The notes under the pieces are model-generated. The model ran no database searches, had not been told where the DNA came from, and worked only from the letters and a program-made list of their open reading frames with translations. A DNA stretch of 64,000 bases, taken from NCBI RefSeq assembly GCF_003261575.2, contig NZ_CP036175.1:1054001-1118000 (forward strand). Reading direction: 5' to 3'. A program made the position numbers and the translations under genes. The first letter of the stretch is position 1. The number at the start of each line of letters is the position of its first letter. The stretch comes from Klebsiella huaxiensis (GTDB lineage Bacteria; Pseudomonadota; Gammaproteobacteria; Enterobacterales; Enterobacteriaceae). This document shows positions 41,511 to 50,054 of the stretch, piece after piece.

Positions 41511-41729
41511 TTAACGTTTAATAATCTGGGAAACGTCATCACGATTGATCTGCATTTTGTTACCTTGCTGATCTTCGTAGCTGATTAGGCCGGTATCATC
41601 ATCTACTGTGGGTTTACCATCAGTCAGAATCATACGACCGTCTTTAGTCGCCATCACGTAATCGCTGCTGCAACCGGAAACCGAGAACGCCAGTCCTACG
41701 GCGGAAATCAATACTGCCCATTTTTTCAT
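41511..41729 (-). CDS. ygdR: Small lipoprotein YgdR (DUF903)
   Basis: A 72-residue lipoprotein precursor with a lipobox ending at Cys20 (FSVSGC). The mature part is a small SH3-like beta domain (DYVMATKDGRMILTDGKP, ISYEDQQGNKMQIN) shared by YgdI and YgdR. It would be anchored in the outer membrane, since residues +2 and +3 are Ser, not Asp. Function unknown. Confidence 0.94.
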   Translation of the reverse strand: MKKWAVLISAVGLAFSVSGCSSDYVMATKDGRMILTDGKPTVDDDTGLISYEDQQGNKMQINRDDVSQIIKR

Positions 41730-41812
41730 TGTTGTTACCTCTATTATTTATGGCCGCACCTCGTACCAGTATATTAATAGCCTGATTTGTGAGACATAAA
41801 AAGCAGTTAAGT

Positions 41813-41846
41813 CTTAAAAAAGGATTGCAGCCCGTTTCAGGGCTGC
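41813..41846 (-). terminator. Terminator after ygdQ
   Basis: Read leftward, GCAGCCC/GGGCTGC with a 6-base loop is followed by AATCCTTTTTTAAG. It separates ygdQ from ygdR. Confidence 0.85.
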
Positions 41847-41857
41847 ATTTTAGCGGG

Positions 41858-42571
41858 TTACAGCGGGTTTTTTTTATTTCGCAGCAGGTTGAGGCTCTCA
41901 ACTGCAATGGAAAAGAACATCGCGAAATAGATGTAACCTTTCGGCACGTGCACGTCGAAACTTTCGAGCATCAGCGTGAAGCCGACGAGAATCAAAAACG
42001 ACAGCGCCAGCATTTTGACTGAAGGGTGGCGGTCAACAAAATCGCCTATCGAACGAGCGGCAAACATCATCACCAGCACCGAGATAATGACCGCAGCCAT
42101 CATAATAAACAGATGATCCGACAGCCCAACGGCGGTGATCACCGAATCGAGGCTGAAAATAATATCCAGCAGCATAATCTGCACAATCGCGCCCATAAAT
42201 GAATGGACGTTGGTTTTCAGCCCTTCCTCTTCCCCTTCGATCGATTCGTGAATCTCTTTACTTGCTTTCCAGATAAGGAACAGCCCGCCGAGCAGCAGAA
42301 TCAGATCGCGAAAAGAGACCTCTTGGCTGAACACAGTAAACAGTGGATTGGTGAGCTTGACGACCCATGCGATTGACGCCAACAGCGCCAGACGCATGAT
42401 CATCGCCCCCATTAACCCGATGCGGCGGGCATGAGCCCGTTGCGCGGTAGGGAGTTTTGCGACAACCAGAGAGAGGAAAATAATATTATCGATCCCGAGC
42501 ACTATCTCCAGCAGCGTCAGCGTACCAAGCGCCAGCCAGGCGTTAGGATCGGTTACCCATGCAAATAACAT
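41858..42571 (-). CDS. ygdQ: TerC-family membrane protein YgdQ
   Basis: The 237-residue inner-membrane protein of the TerC family has about seven helices with acidic residues in the membrane (LEIVLGIDNIIF near residue 21 and DIIFSLDSVITAVG near 135), a duplicated motif thought to bind metal ions. Related proteins export Mn or Ca; the role of YgdQ is not established. It lies 63 bp downstream of mutH on the same strand, as in E. coli. Confidence 0.93.
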   Translation of the reverse strand: MLFAWVTDPNAWLALGTLTLLEIVLGIDNIIFLSLVVAKLPTAQRAHARRIGLMGAMIMRLALLASIAWVVKLTNPLFTVFSQEVSFRDLILLLGGLFLIWKASKEIHESIEGEEEGLKTNVHSFMGAIVQIMLLDIIFSLDSVITAVGLSDHLFIMMAAVIISVLVMMFAARSIGDFVDRHPSVKMLALSFLILVGFTLMLESFDVHVPKGYIYFAMFFSIAVESLNLLRNKKNPL

Positions 42572-42634
42572 CGTTCAAAGTCCTGCAAAATAGAAAGATG
42601 CAATTATATGCAACCATTTCGGCAGAACAAAAAA

Positions 42635-43330
42635 TTAATCGTGACTGAGCAGGAAATGGCGGGCCAGCAGGACGGCGGTAAAATTTTTCTTTAGATAGAA
42701 ACCACGCGGTAAGGTGAGAATCGGCTCACCGTGAGCGCCTACGGCTTCGGTTAGCGCTTTACTATTTGCTGCTTTCGGACGCAGTTGCAGCACCTCGCCG
42801 TGGCGGGCGGTGATGCGTTCAACCTGCCCAAGAACGATCAGGTCCATTAACTCTTCCCAATCCATGCGCAGCTGGCGATCTTCTTCTTCGCTGGGACTCC
42901 ACAGCAGCGGCGCGCCCACGCGGCGATCGGCAAGCGGAATTGTACGTTCACCCTCTACCGGCACCCACAGCACGCGCTTGAGCTTATGGCGCACGTGGCT
43001 GCTCTCCCAGGTGACGCCGCTGTTGCCAGTGAGCGGCGCGACGCAGACGAAAGTGGTCTCCAGCGGGCGACCTGAAGAATCAATAGGGATAGTTTTTAGC
43101 TCGACGCCAAGGGCGGCGAAATCCTGTTCGGGCTTGCTGCCTGCGCTGGCGCCGAGCCAGACTTCCAGCAGGATGCCGATCCAGCCTTTATCACGTTTTA
43201 AATCACGCGGAGTTGGGATTCCAGCAAGCGCGGCCAATTCCCCCAGCGAATAGCCTGCCAACTGCTGCGCCTGGGCCAGTAGTTGCTCCTGGCTTTGCGG
43301 TGGTGATGGGAGCGGCGCAATGGTCGGCAT
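42635..43330 (-). CDS. mutH: DNA mismatch repair endonuclease MutH
   Basis: MutH nicks the unmethylated strand at hemimethylated GATC when switched on by MutS and MutL. The 231 residues carry the DEK motif Asp70, Glu77, Lys79 (QDFAALGVELK), numbered as in E. coli. I set the start at 43330, giving MPTIAPLPSPP after GAGG; the frame extends 56 codons upstream into AT-rich DNA without homology. Confidence 0.97.
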   Translation of the reverse strand: MPTIAPLPSPPQSQEQLLAQAQQLAGYSLGELAALAGIPTPRDLKRDKGWIGILLEVWLGASAGSKPEQDFAALGVELKTIPIDSSGRPLETTFVCVAPLTGNSGVTWESSHVRHKLKRVLWVPVEGERTIPLADRRVGAPLLWSPSEEEDRQLRMDWEELMDLIVLGQVERITARHGEVLQLRPKAANSKALTEAVGAHGEPILTLPRGFYLKKNFTAVLLARHFLLSHD

Positions 43331-43374
43331 AACATGAAACCTCTGTCTAAAAAGTGAGCGGTAATTTCGTCTGT

Positions 43375-43844
43375 TGTGGATAGAGTTTACCTTTTCTGGG
43401 GTAAGTATGACAATGTGATGATTCGTATGACTTTTTTTCCTATTTTTTGCTGCTTTAAAAATTGTTAAAACGAGTTTTCCAGAACTGGTCACTGACAATG
43501 AACAGGATCTTACACCATGTTATCCACAGAAAACTGGGATAACTGGGGAAAAGCCCCACTACTGTTTCCATTTACAGCCTTGACGTGCGGGTAAAATCGA
43601 GTTTTTAGACGAAATATGCTCAGTTGGCTTGCTTAAGCTGTGGATAAAACCAGCATTGCTCGATCTTTCATCAGCTCCAGGATCTCATATGTGATGATCA
43701 TCACGTTATACTATGGTTTATGAAAGTTTTTCATTATAACTTTATGAAAAATATGTCATTGTTTATTCTTGTTATCACTACGCTGTTCAGATTACTCCGG
43801 GTTTTCCCTGGTTAATTCCATACTTCTTCACAACTCTATCCACA
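43375..43844. promoter_or_regulatory. DARS2: DnaA-box cluster, probable DARS2
   Basis: Between mutH and rppH there is no gene but there are four DnaA boxes: CTATCCACA at 43375-43383 (minus), perfect TTATCCACA at 43520-43528 (plus) and 43639-43647 (minus), and CTATCCACA at 43836-43844 (plus). In E. coli this same gap is DARS2, a site that turns ADP-DnaA back into ATP-DnaA to time replication, with help from IHF and Fis. The assignment rests on location plus boxes. I did not identify the IHF and Fis sites with confidence. Confidence 0.85.
43690..43705. promoter_or_regulatory. CRP-like palindrome in mutH-rppH gap
   Basis: TGTGATGATCATCACG matches the CRP pattern TGTGA-N6-TCACA at 9 of 10 fixed bases and is almost fully palindromic. 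It could serve rppH or DARS2; no direct evidence. Confidence 0.45.
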
Positions 43845-44012
43845 GAAAAAGTGAATAAAATCGTCCGGTGATGGCTGTTGCTGTTTATAACTCGGGGTAT
43901 TACTGTGAGTTATTCAAATGTTATTCGATCTCATCGTGCTAACAGAGTGGTTTACCGTTTCCAGCGAGTGTGAAACAATCATTCACATTGAAGCTTATTT
44001 TGAGGTAGTCCG

Positions 44013-44543
44013 GTGATTGATGACGATGGCTACCGCCCAAATGTCGGCATTGTAATCTGTAATCGCCAGGGCCAGGTCATGTGGGCCAGGCGCTATGGTC
44101 AGCACTCGTGGCAGTTCCCGCAAGGGGGCATTAATCCAGGAGAATCAGCAGAGCAAGCGATGTATCGGGAATTGTTTGAAGAAGTTGGGTTAAGCCGCAA
44201 AGATGTGCGGATCCTGGCTTCAACCCGTAACTGGTTGCGTTACAAATTACCTAAGCGTTTGGTGCGTTGGGACACAAAGCCGGTATGTATCGGCCAGAAA
44301 CAGAAGTGGTTTCTCCTGCAATTGATCGGCAGTGATGCGGATGTCAATATGCAAACCAGCAGTACACCTGAGTTTGATGGCTGGCGATGGGTAAGTTACT
44401 GGTACCCGGTGCGCCAGGTAGTGTCGTTTAAACGCGACGTTTACCGCCGGGTGATGAAAGAGTTTGCCAGCGTCACTATGGCGCTAGCGGAGAGTGCGCC
44501 TAAGCCGCAAAGCGCGCCTGCATATCGACGTAAAAGAGGTTAA
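44013..44543 (+). CDS. rppH: RNA pyrophosphohydrolase RppH
   Basis: RppH removes pyrophosphate from mRNA 5' ends, which starts RNase E decay. The 176-residue Nudix protein has the box GGINPGESAEQAMYRELFEEVGL (38-60) with Glu53, Glu56 and Glu57. It starts at GTG 44013 (MIDDDGYRP), as in E. coli. It is 12 bp before ptsP, so the two form an operon. Confidence 0.98.
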   Translation: MIDDDGYRPNVGIVICNRQGQVMWARRYGQHSWQFPQGGINPGESAEQAMYRELFEEVGLSRKDVRILASTRNWLRYKLPKRLVRWDTKPVCIGQKQKWFLLQLIGSDADVNMQTSSTPEFDGWRWVSYWYPVRQVVSFKRDVYRRVMKEFASVTMALAESAPKPQSAPAYRRKRG

Positions 44544-44555
44544 GCCACGCACATT

Positions 44556-46802
44556 ATGCTCACTCGGTTGCGAGAAATAGTCGAGAAGGTCGCGAGTGCG
44601 CCGCGTTTAAACGAGGCGCTGGATATCCTGGTAACCGATATCTGCGCCGCGATGGAGACGGAAGTCTGTTCGGTTTATCTGGCTGACAACGACCGACGCT
44701 GCTATTACCTGATGGCGACTCGCGGGTTGAAAAAGCCCCGCGGGCGCATTGTTGCGCTCGCTTTTGATGAAGGCCTGGTTGGTCTGGTTGGTCGCCTGGC
44801 GGAACCTATTAACCTTGCCGACGCGCAAAAGCACCCTAGCTTTAAATATATTCCTGCGGTAAAAGAGGGCCGTTTTCGCGCCTTCCTTGGTGTTCCGATC
44901 ATCCAGCGACGTCAACTGCTGGGGGTACTGGTAGTGCAGCAGCGCGAGCTGCGTCAGTTCGATGAAAGCGAAGAGTCTTTTCTTGTCACTCTGGCCACGC
45001 AAATCGCCGGCATTCTCTCTCAATCTCAGCTGACCGCGTTGTTCGGTCAATATCGTCAGACCCGCATTCGCGCACTGCCCGCTTCATCAGGCGTCGCAAT
45101 TGCCGAAGGCTGGATGGACGTCAGCCTGCCGTTGATGGAGCAGGTCTACGAAGCCTCGACGCTTGATACCGCTTCAGAGCGCGAACGATTGACCGGTGCG
45201 CTGGAAGAGGCGGCCAATGAATTTCGCCGCTACAGCAAACGCTATTCTGCCGGGGCGCAAAAAGAGACCGCGGCAATCTTTGACCTCTATTCACATCTGC
45301 TTTCTGATGCGCGTTTGCGCCGTGAGCTGTTCGCCGAAGTCGATCAGGGTGCGGTAGCTGAATGGGCGGTGAAGAAGATTATTGAGAAGTTTGCCGAACA
45401 GTTTTCCGCGCTCAGCGATGGCTATCTGAAAGAGCGCGCGGGCGATCTGCGTACGCTAGGCCAGCGGCTGCTTTTCCATCTTGATGACAGCATTCAAGGT
45501 CCGAATACCTGGCCAGAGCGCATTGTGCTGGTGGCCGATGAGTTGTCGGCGGCGACTCTGGCGGAAGTCCCCCAGGAGCGTTTAGCGGGCGTGGTCGTTC
45601 GCGACGGCGCGGCGAACTCACATGCTGCGATTATGGTCCGTGCGCTGGGCATTCCGACGGTGATGGGGGCGGATATTCAGCCTTCGCTACTGCACGGACA
45701 TACCCTGATCGTCGACGGCTATCGCGGTGAGCTGCTGGTTGACCCGGAGCCGGTGCTGCTGCAAGAGTATCAGCGCCTGATCAGCGAAGAAAACGAGCTC
45801 AGTCGCCTGGCGGAAGACGATCTCGAACGCGCATCCGAACTGAAAAGCGGTGAGCGGGTAAAAGTGATGCTCAACGCGGGCCTGAGCCCTGAGCACGAAG
45901 AAAAACTGGGCAATTTTGTCGACGGCATTGGTCTGTATCGCACCGAAATCCCCTTTATGCTGCAAAGCGGCTTCCCCTCTGAAGAGGAGCAGGTTGCGCA
46001 GTACCAGGGTATGTTGCAGATGTTCAACGAGAAATCGGTGACCCTACGCACGCTGGATATCGGGGCGGATAAACAGCTGCCATATATGCCGATTAGCGAA
46101 GAAAATCCGTGCCTTGGCTGGCGTGGCATTCGGATCACGCTCGATCAGCCGGAGATCTTTCTGGTTCAGGTACGCGCGATGCTGCGTGCCAACGCGGCGA
46201 CCGGCAATCTCAGCATTTTGCTACCGATGGTCACCAGCCTGGATGAAGTGGATGAGGCCCGCCGTCTTATCGATCGCGCCAGCCGTGAAGTGGAAGAGAT
46301 GATCGGTTATGCCATTCCACGTCCGCGTCTTGGCGTGATGCTGGAAGTGCCTTCGATGGTCTTTATGCTGCCGCAACTGGCCAGCCGCGTTGATTTTATC
46401 TCCGTTGGCACTAATGACCTGACGCAGTATCTTCTCGCTGTGGATCGTAACAATACCCGAGTTGCCAGTATGTACGACAGTCTGCATCCGGCGGTACTGC
46501 GGGCGCTGGCGATGATTGCCCGTGATGCCGAGCGTTTTGGTATCGACCTGCGTCTTTGCGGGGAAATGGCGGGTGATCCGATGTGCGTGACGATCCTGAT
46601 TGGTCTTGGTTATCGCCATCTGTCGATGAACGGTCGTTCGGTAGCGAGGGTGAAATACCTGCTGCGCCGCATTGATATCAATGAAGCTCAGGAGCTTTCC
46701 CACCGCAGTCTGGAAGCGCAAATGACTGCGGAAGTTCGCCACCAGGTTGCCGCCTTTATGGAGAGACGCGGTCTCGGCGGCCTGATTCGCGGTGGCCGCT
46801 AG
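44556..46802 (+). CDS. ptsP: PTS-Ntr enzyme I, PtsP
   Basis: PtsP passes phosphate from PEP to NPr in the nitrogen-related PTS. At 748 residues it has an N-terminal GAF domain (about 1-160) that senses glutamine in E. coli, the phospho-His domain with His356 (GAANSHAAIM) and the C-terminal PEP-binding barrel (LRTLDIGADK, GTNDLTQY, CGEMAGDP). It is intact and follows rppH closely. Confidence 0.98.
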   Translation: MLTRLREIVEKVASAPRLNEALDILVTDICAAMETEVCSVYLADNDRRCYYLMATRGLKKPRGRIVALAFDEGLVGLVGRLAEPINLADAQKHPSFKYIPAVKEGRFRAFLGVPIIQRRQLLGVLVVQQRELRQFDESEESFLVTLATQIAGILSQSQLTALFGQYRQTRIRALPASSGVAIAEGWMDVSLPLMEQVYEASTLDTASERERLTGALEEAANEFRRYSKRYSAGAQKETAAIFDLYSHLLSDARLRRELFAEVDQGAVAEWAVKKIIEKFAEQFSALSDGYLKERAGDLRTLGQRLLFHLDDSIQGPNTWPERIVLVADELSAATLAEVPQERLAGVVVRDGAANSHAAIMVRALGIPTVMGADIQPSLLHGHTLIVDGYRGELLVDPEPVLLQEYQRLISEENELSRLAEDDLERASELKSGERVKVMLNAGLSPEHEEKLGNFVDGIGLYRTEIPFMLQSGFPSEEEQVAQYQGMLQMFNEKSVTLRTLDIGADKQLPYMPISEENPCLGWRGIRITLDQPEIFLVQVRAMLRANAATGNLSILLPMVTSLDEVDEARRLIDRASREVEEMIGYAIPRPRLGVMLEVPSMVFMLPQLASRVDFISVGTNDLTQYLLAVDRNNTRVASMYDSLHPAVLRALAMIARDAERFGIDLRLCGEMAGDPMCVTILIGLGYRHLSMNGRSVARVKYLLRRIDINEAQELSHRSLEAQMTAEVRHQVAAFMERRGLGGLIRGGR

Positions 46803-46827
46803 CGGGGGCTACAGTTTGCGGGTTGGG

Positions 46828-46861
46828 TAGCCCGGACAGGCGCAGCGCGCCGCCTCCGGGA
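46828..46861. repeat. REP element between ptsP and lgt
   Basis: GTAGCCCGGACAGGCGCAGC...CCTCCGGGA is a single REP of the same type as at 9868-9902. Confidence 0.85.
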
Positions 46862-47029
46862 ATGCTCAGCTACGTATTCGCATTCGTATACATATCTTTT
46901 ACATGTCCGGCGCGGATCGTCCTTAACGCTTATGCTATCATTCGCAGCCTTTGGAGCGCCCGTTTTTGGCGGGCGCGAACGATAACCGCTGTCCACTTTC
47001 GGCGGAATAACAAGTGTTTATGGTGACAG

Positions 47030-47905
47030 ATGAATAGTGGCTACCTGCATTTTCCGGAGTTTGATCCGGTAATATTTTCCATTGGACCGCTCGCCCTCCA
47101 CTGGTACGGCATGATGTACCTGGTTGGGTTTATTTTTGCGATGTGGTTGGCCACCCGTCGGGCCAATCGTCCGGGCAGCGGTTGGACGAAAAACGAAGTT
47201 GAAAACCTGCTGTATGCCGGGTTCCTCGGGGTCTTCCTCGGAGGTCGTATCGGTTATGTATTTTTCTATAACCTGCCGGTATTCCTCGACGATCCGCTCT
47301 ATCTGTTCCGCGTATGGGACGGCGGCATGTCCTTCCACGGCGGTCTGATCGGCGTGATTCTGGTGATGATCATCTTTGCCAAACGCACCAAGCGCACCTT
47401 TTTCCAGGTATCCGATTTTATTGCGCCGCTGATTCCGTTTGGCCTCGGCGCCGGGCGCTTGGGCAACTTTATCAATGGCGAACTGTGGGGCCGCGTCGAT
47501 CCAAGCTTCCACTATACGATGATTTTCCCTGGCTCTCGTGCGGAAGATATGGCGCTGCTGCCGTCGCATCCCGAGTGGCAATCGCTATTTGACACTTACG
47601 GTGCGCTGCCGCGCCACGCTTCGCAGCTCTATGAAATGGCGCTGGAAGGCGTGGTGCTGTTCCTGATCCTGAACCTGTTTATCCGCAAACCGCGCCCAAC
47701 CGGTTCGGTCTCTGGCCTGTTCCTGATTGGCTACGGCCTGTTCCGCATCATCGTGGAATTCTTCCGCCAGCCTGACGCGCAGTTCACTGGCGGTTGGGTG
47801 CAGTACATCAGCATGGGGCAGATTCTTTCCATCCCGATGGTGCTTGCGGGTATCATAATGATGGTCTGGGCGTACCGTTGTCGTCCGCAGCAACAAAACT
47901 CTTGA
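47030..47905 (+). CDS. lgt: Prolipoprotein diacylglyceryl transferase Lgt
   Basis: Lgt adds diacylglycerol from phosphatidylglycerol to the lipobox Cys of prolipoproteins in the inner membrane, an essential first step. The 291 residues have seven helices, the key HGG (MSFHGGLIG, His near 103) and the signature GAGRLGNFINGELWGR. Start at ATG 47030. thyA begins 6 bp downstream, as in E. coli, so they are co-transcribed. Confidence 0.98.
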   Translation: MNSGYLHFPEFDPVIFSIGPLALHWYGMMYLVGFIFAMWLATRRANRPGSGWTKNEVENLLYAGFLGVFLGGRIGYVFFYNLPVFLDDPLYLFRVWDGGMSFHGGLIGVILVMIIFAKRTKRTFFQVSDFIAPLIPFGLGAGRLGNFINGELWGRVDPSFHYTMIFPGSRAEDMALLPSHPEWQSLFDTYGALPRHASQLYEMALEGVVLFLILNLFIRKPRPTGSVSGLFLIGYGLFRIIVEFFRQPDAQFTGGWVQYISMGQILSIPMVLAGIIMMVWAYRCRPQQQNS

Positions 47906-47911
47906 GGAACC

Positions 47912-48706
47912 ATGAAACAGTATCTTGATTTGATGCAGAAAGTGCTCGACGAGGGCACGCAAAAAAATGACCGCACCGGTACCGGCACCGTCTCTATTTT
48001 CGGCCACCAGATGCGTTTTAACCTGCAGGAAGGATTCCCGTTGGTGACGACCAAGCGCTGTCATTTACGCTCCATCATCCATGAACTGCTGTGGTTCCTG
48101 CAAGGTGACACTAACATTGCGTATTTGCGCGAAAACAACGTCACCATCTGGGACGAGTGGGCGGATGAAAACGGCGATCTGGGGCCGGTCTACGGCAAGC
48201 AGTGGCGTTCCTGGCCCGCGCCGGATGGTCGTCATATCGACCAGATCAGCACCGTGATGGAACAGCTGAAAAACGACCCGGATTCGCGCCGCATCATCGT
48301 CTCGGCATGGAACGTCGGCGAGCTGAACAAAATGGCGCTGGCTCCGTGCCACGCGTTCTTCCAGTTCTATGTAGCGGACGGCAAGCTCTCTTGCCAGCTG
48401 TATCAGCGCTCTTGCGACGTGTTCCTCGGCCTGCCGTTCAATATCGCCAGCTACGCGCTGCTGATGCATATGGTCGCACAGCAATGCGACCTCGAAGTAG
48501 GCGATTTTGTCTGGACTGGCGGCGACACTCACCTGTACAGCAACCATATGGAGCAGACACATCTGCAGCTGAGCCGCGAACCACGCGCGCTGCCGAAGTT
48601 GGTCATCAAACGCAAACCGGCGTCGATTTTCGACTACCGTTTTGAGGACTTCGAAATTGAAGGCTATGACCCGCATCCGGGGATTAAAGCGCCTGTGGCG
48701 ATTTGA
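47912..48706 (+). CDS. thyA: Thymidylate synthase ThyA
   Basis: ThyA makes dTMP from dUMP with methylene-THF. The 264 residues equal the E. coli length, with the nucleophile Cys146 (ALAPCHAFFQFY) and the folate/dUMP motifs QRSCDVFLGLPFNIASYALL and GDTHLYSNH. It is intact. Downstream the gene order leaves the E. coli backbone for about 4 kb. Confidence 0.99.
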   Translation: MKQYLDLMQKVLDEGTQKNDRTGTGTVSIFGHQMRFNLQEGFPLVTTKRCHLRSIIHELLWFLQGDTNIAYLRENNVTIWDEWADENGDLGPVYGKQWRSWPAPDGRHIDQISTVMEQLKNDPDSRRIIVSAWNVGELNKMALAPCHAFFQFYVADGKLSCQLYQRSCDVFLGLPFNIASYALLMHMVAQQCDLEVGDFVWTGGDTHLYSNHMEQTHLQLSREPRALPKLVIKRKPASIFDYRFEDFEIEGYDPHPGIKAPVAI

Positions 48707-48743
48707 TCTGTAAGTGACGACGAAAAACCGCTGATACTTGAAG

Positions 48744-48917
48744 TGAACCCCGAAAGTTGGATATCCAGCAAGTAGGGGTTTGTTGTTTATGGGACACAAA
48801 AACTATTCGGTCAGATTCAAGCAATCTGTTGCCCTTTATTTCCTCTCTGGAAAGGATGATACCGGAGGGACATCAAAGCTATTTGGCGCTGGCAACGGCA
48901 CCGCTCCCCAAAGCTGA
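48744..48917 (+). mobile_element. IS3-family insertion sequence remnant
   Basis: The stretch starts TGAACCCCGAAAGTTGGA, like the ends of IS3-family (IS150-like) elements. It then has an ATG at 48789 opening a 42-codon frame that begins MGHKNYSVRFKQSVALYFLSG, the N-terminal pattern of IS3-family OrfA. The frame drifts (LFGAGNGTAPQS) and stops at 48917, so only the 5' end remains. It directly abuts the stop of the XRE gene. No right end or duplication is visible. Confidence 0.75.
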
Positions 48918-49358
48918 CTACCCTTTTTTCTCTGCGTCAGGCGGCAGGAAAGACCACACCACGCTGTGAGAGGCCGATGAGGTGTACCATTCGTTAATGG
49001 TGGCATTTGCCTCGTTGGTCTGTGCAGCCGCGGCAAATTTCTCTTTTGGCTGATGTGTTTTTTTCCGAATACGGATACGGGAAGGTGTCGTGGTATTGAT
49101 TTGCGCGTTAAAGGTACGAATGTGTGAATCGAATAAAATAGACTCCAACTGATGCAGACGATCCAGACCGCGTAAAATACCAATAAGCGTACTGAGAGTA
49201 ACGGACTCGCCTAATTCAACGCGTTTGATGGTTGCCGCGCCGACCTGTGCGCGCTCGGCCAGCTCAATCTGTGACAACCCAAGCTGTATACGCGTTTCTT
49301 TAATTCTGCGGCACAATTCAGAAATAATTTCACTGTCGGGCATCGTACTGAAACGCAT
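48918..49358 (-). CDS. XRE-family helix-turn-helix regulator
   Basis: The 146-residue protein has an N-terminal Cro/C1-type DNA-binding domain (about 8-75; LGLSQIELAERAQVGAATIKRVELGESVTLSTLIGILRGL), as in many HipB-like or phage-like regulators. A basic, low-complexity C-terminal half follows with no recognisable fold. GAGG lies before the ATG at 49358. No partner toxin or HipA gene is adjacent. Its last codons touch the IS3 remnant, so the C-terminal tail may have been altered by that insertion. Confidence 0.75.
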   Translation of the reverse strand: MRFSTMPDSEIISELCRRIKETRIQLGLSQIELAERAQVGAATIKRVELGESVTLSTLIGILRGLDRLHQLESILFDSHIRTFNAQINTTTPSRIRIRKKTHQPKEKFAAAAQTNEANATINEWYTSSASHSVVWSFLPPDAEKKG

Positions 49359-49514
49359 TTCAATTCCTCTACTGCGTAATAAATCCTGACAGATTATTTA
49401 GCATATTAAATTATAAATAAAGCAGATAATTTCTCTTTTGCGATAGTCACAACATTGTTTTTTCGGTAGCGCCTTTAAATAGTTGGATGTTGTTATATTC
49501 TTCAGTTATTTAAG

Positions 49515-49706
49515 GTGCTTCTGCGGCGACGGTTACTGTCCATTGCCCTCGTGGCGATGTTGATGCTGTTTACCGGACTGGCAGAGGCTCAAATTCGGAT
49601 ATTTCCTCGGGAACCTGGCGCGATAACGGCTCATCGGGACGCCGTTGTGGTGTCACCAGGTGTGGAACAAAGGCTGATAACCTGCCACGGTTGCTCAGTC
49701 TGGTAG
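49515..49706 (+). CDS. Possible small exported protein
   Basis: A 63-codon frame from GTG 49515 encodes an N-terminal signal-like segment (LLRRRLLSIALVAMLMLFTGLAEA) with a plausible cleavage site after AEA, then about 40 residues with two cysteines (ITCHGCSVW). The ribosome site is poor (AAG directly before GTG) and I know no relative. It may be chance or the stub of a larger gene. Confidence 0.3.
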   Translation: MLLRRRLLSIALVAMLMLFTGLAEAQIRIFPREPGAITAHRDAVVVSPGVEQRLITCHGCSVW

Positions 49707-50054
49707 CCATCAGTCATCTGAAATATTTAAATCAGCGAGAATGTTTTTTGATTTTTTATTAATTGTATGACAAGCATTGTTTATAATCTCTGGACTTAAA
49801 ATATATAAATGCATGGGTGGCTGAGGTCGACTGGTGAAATAATAACGTATTAAAAATGATACTTTAAAAAATATTAAATATTTGGTGCTATTTTTGATGC
49901 GTTAAAAGTCCTCTCTATAAATTAGGTTATGTGATCGCTGTTAGTGAATCAGCTTAGTTGTATTTAATAAAATAGCCAAATAAACACAGAACATTTATTA
50001 CCTGAATCAGAGTCAAATAAATCTGACACTACTCTATATTACTGAGGCAATACT
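49707..50054. promoter_or_regulatory. AT-rich region before sdaC
   Basis: These 348 bases are very AT-rich with no gene. They should hold the sdaC promoter. I see no certain operator; a CRP-type half-site TGTGA at 49931-49935 has no good partner. GAGG precedes the sdaC ATG. Confidence 0.5.

Noticed and set aside
43331..43498. N-terminal extension of MutH by 56 residues
   Set aside because: The extra residues do not match MutH, lie in AT-rich DNA with a DnaA box, and the internal ATG gives the known N terminus.
43331..44012. Replication origin (oriC) suggested by perfect DnaA boxes
   Set aside because: No AT-rich 13-mers with the GATC pattern of oriC and no gidA/mioC neighbours; the location between mutH and rppH fits DARS2 instead.
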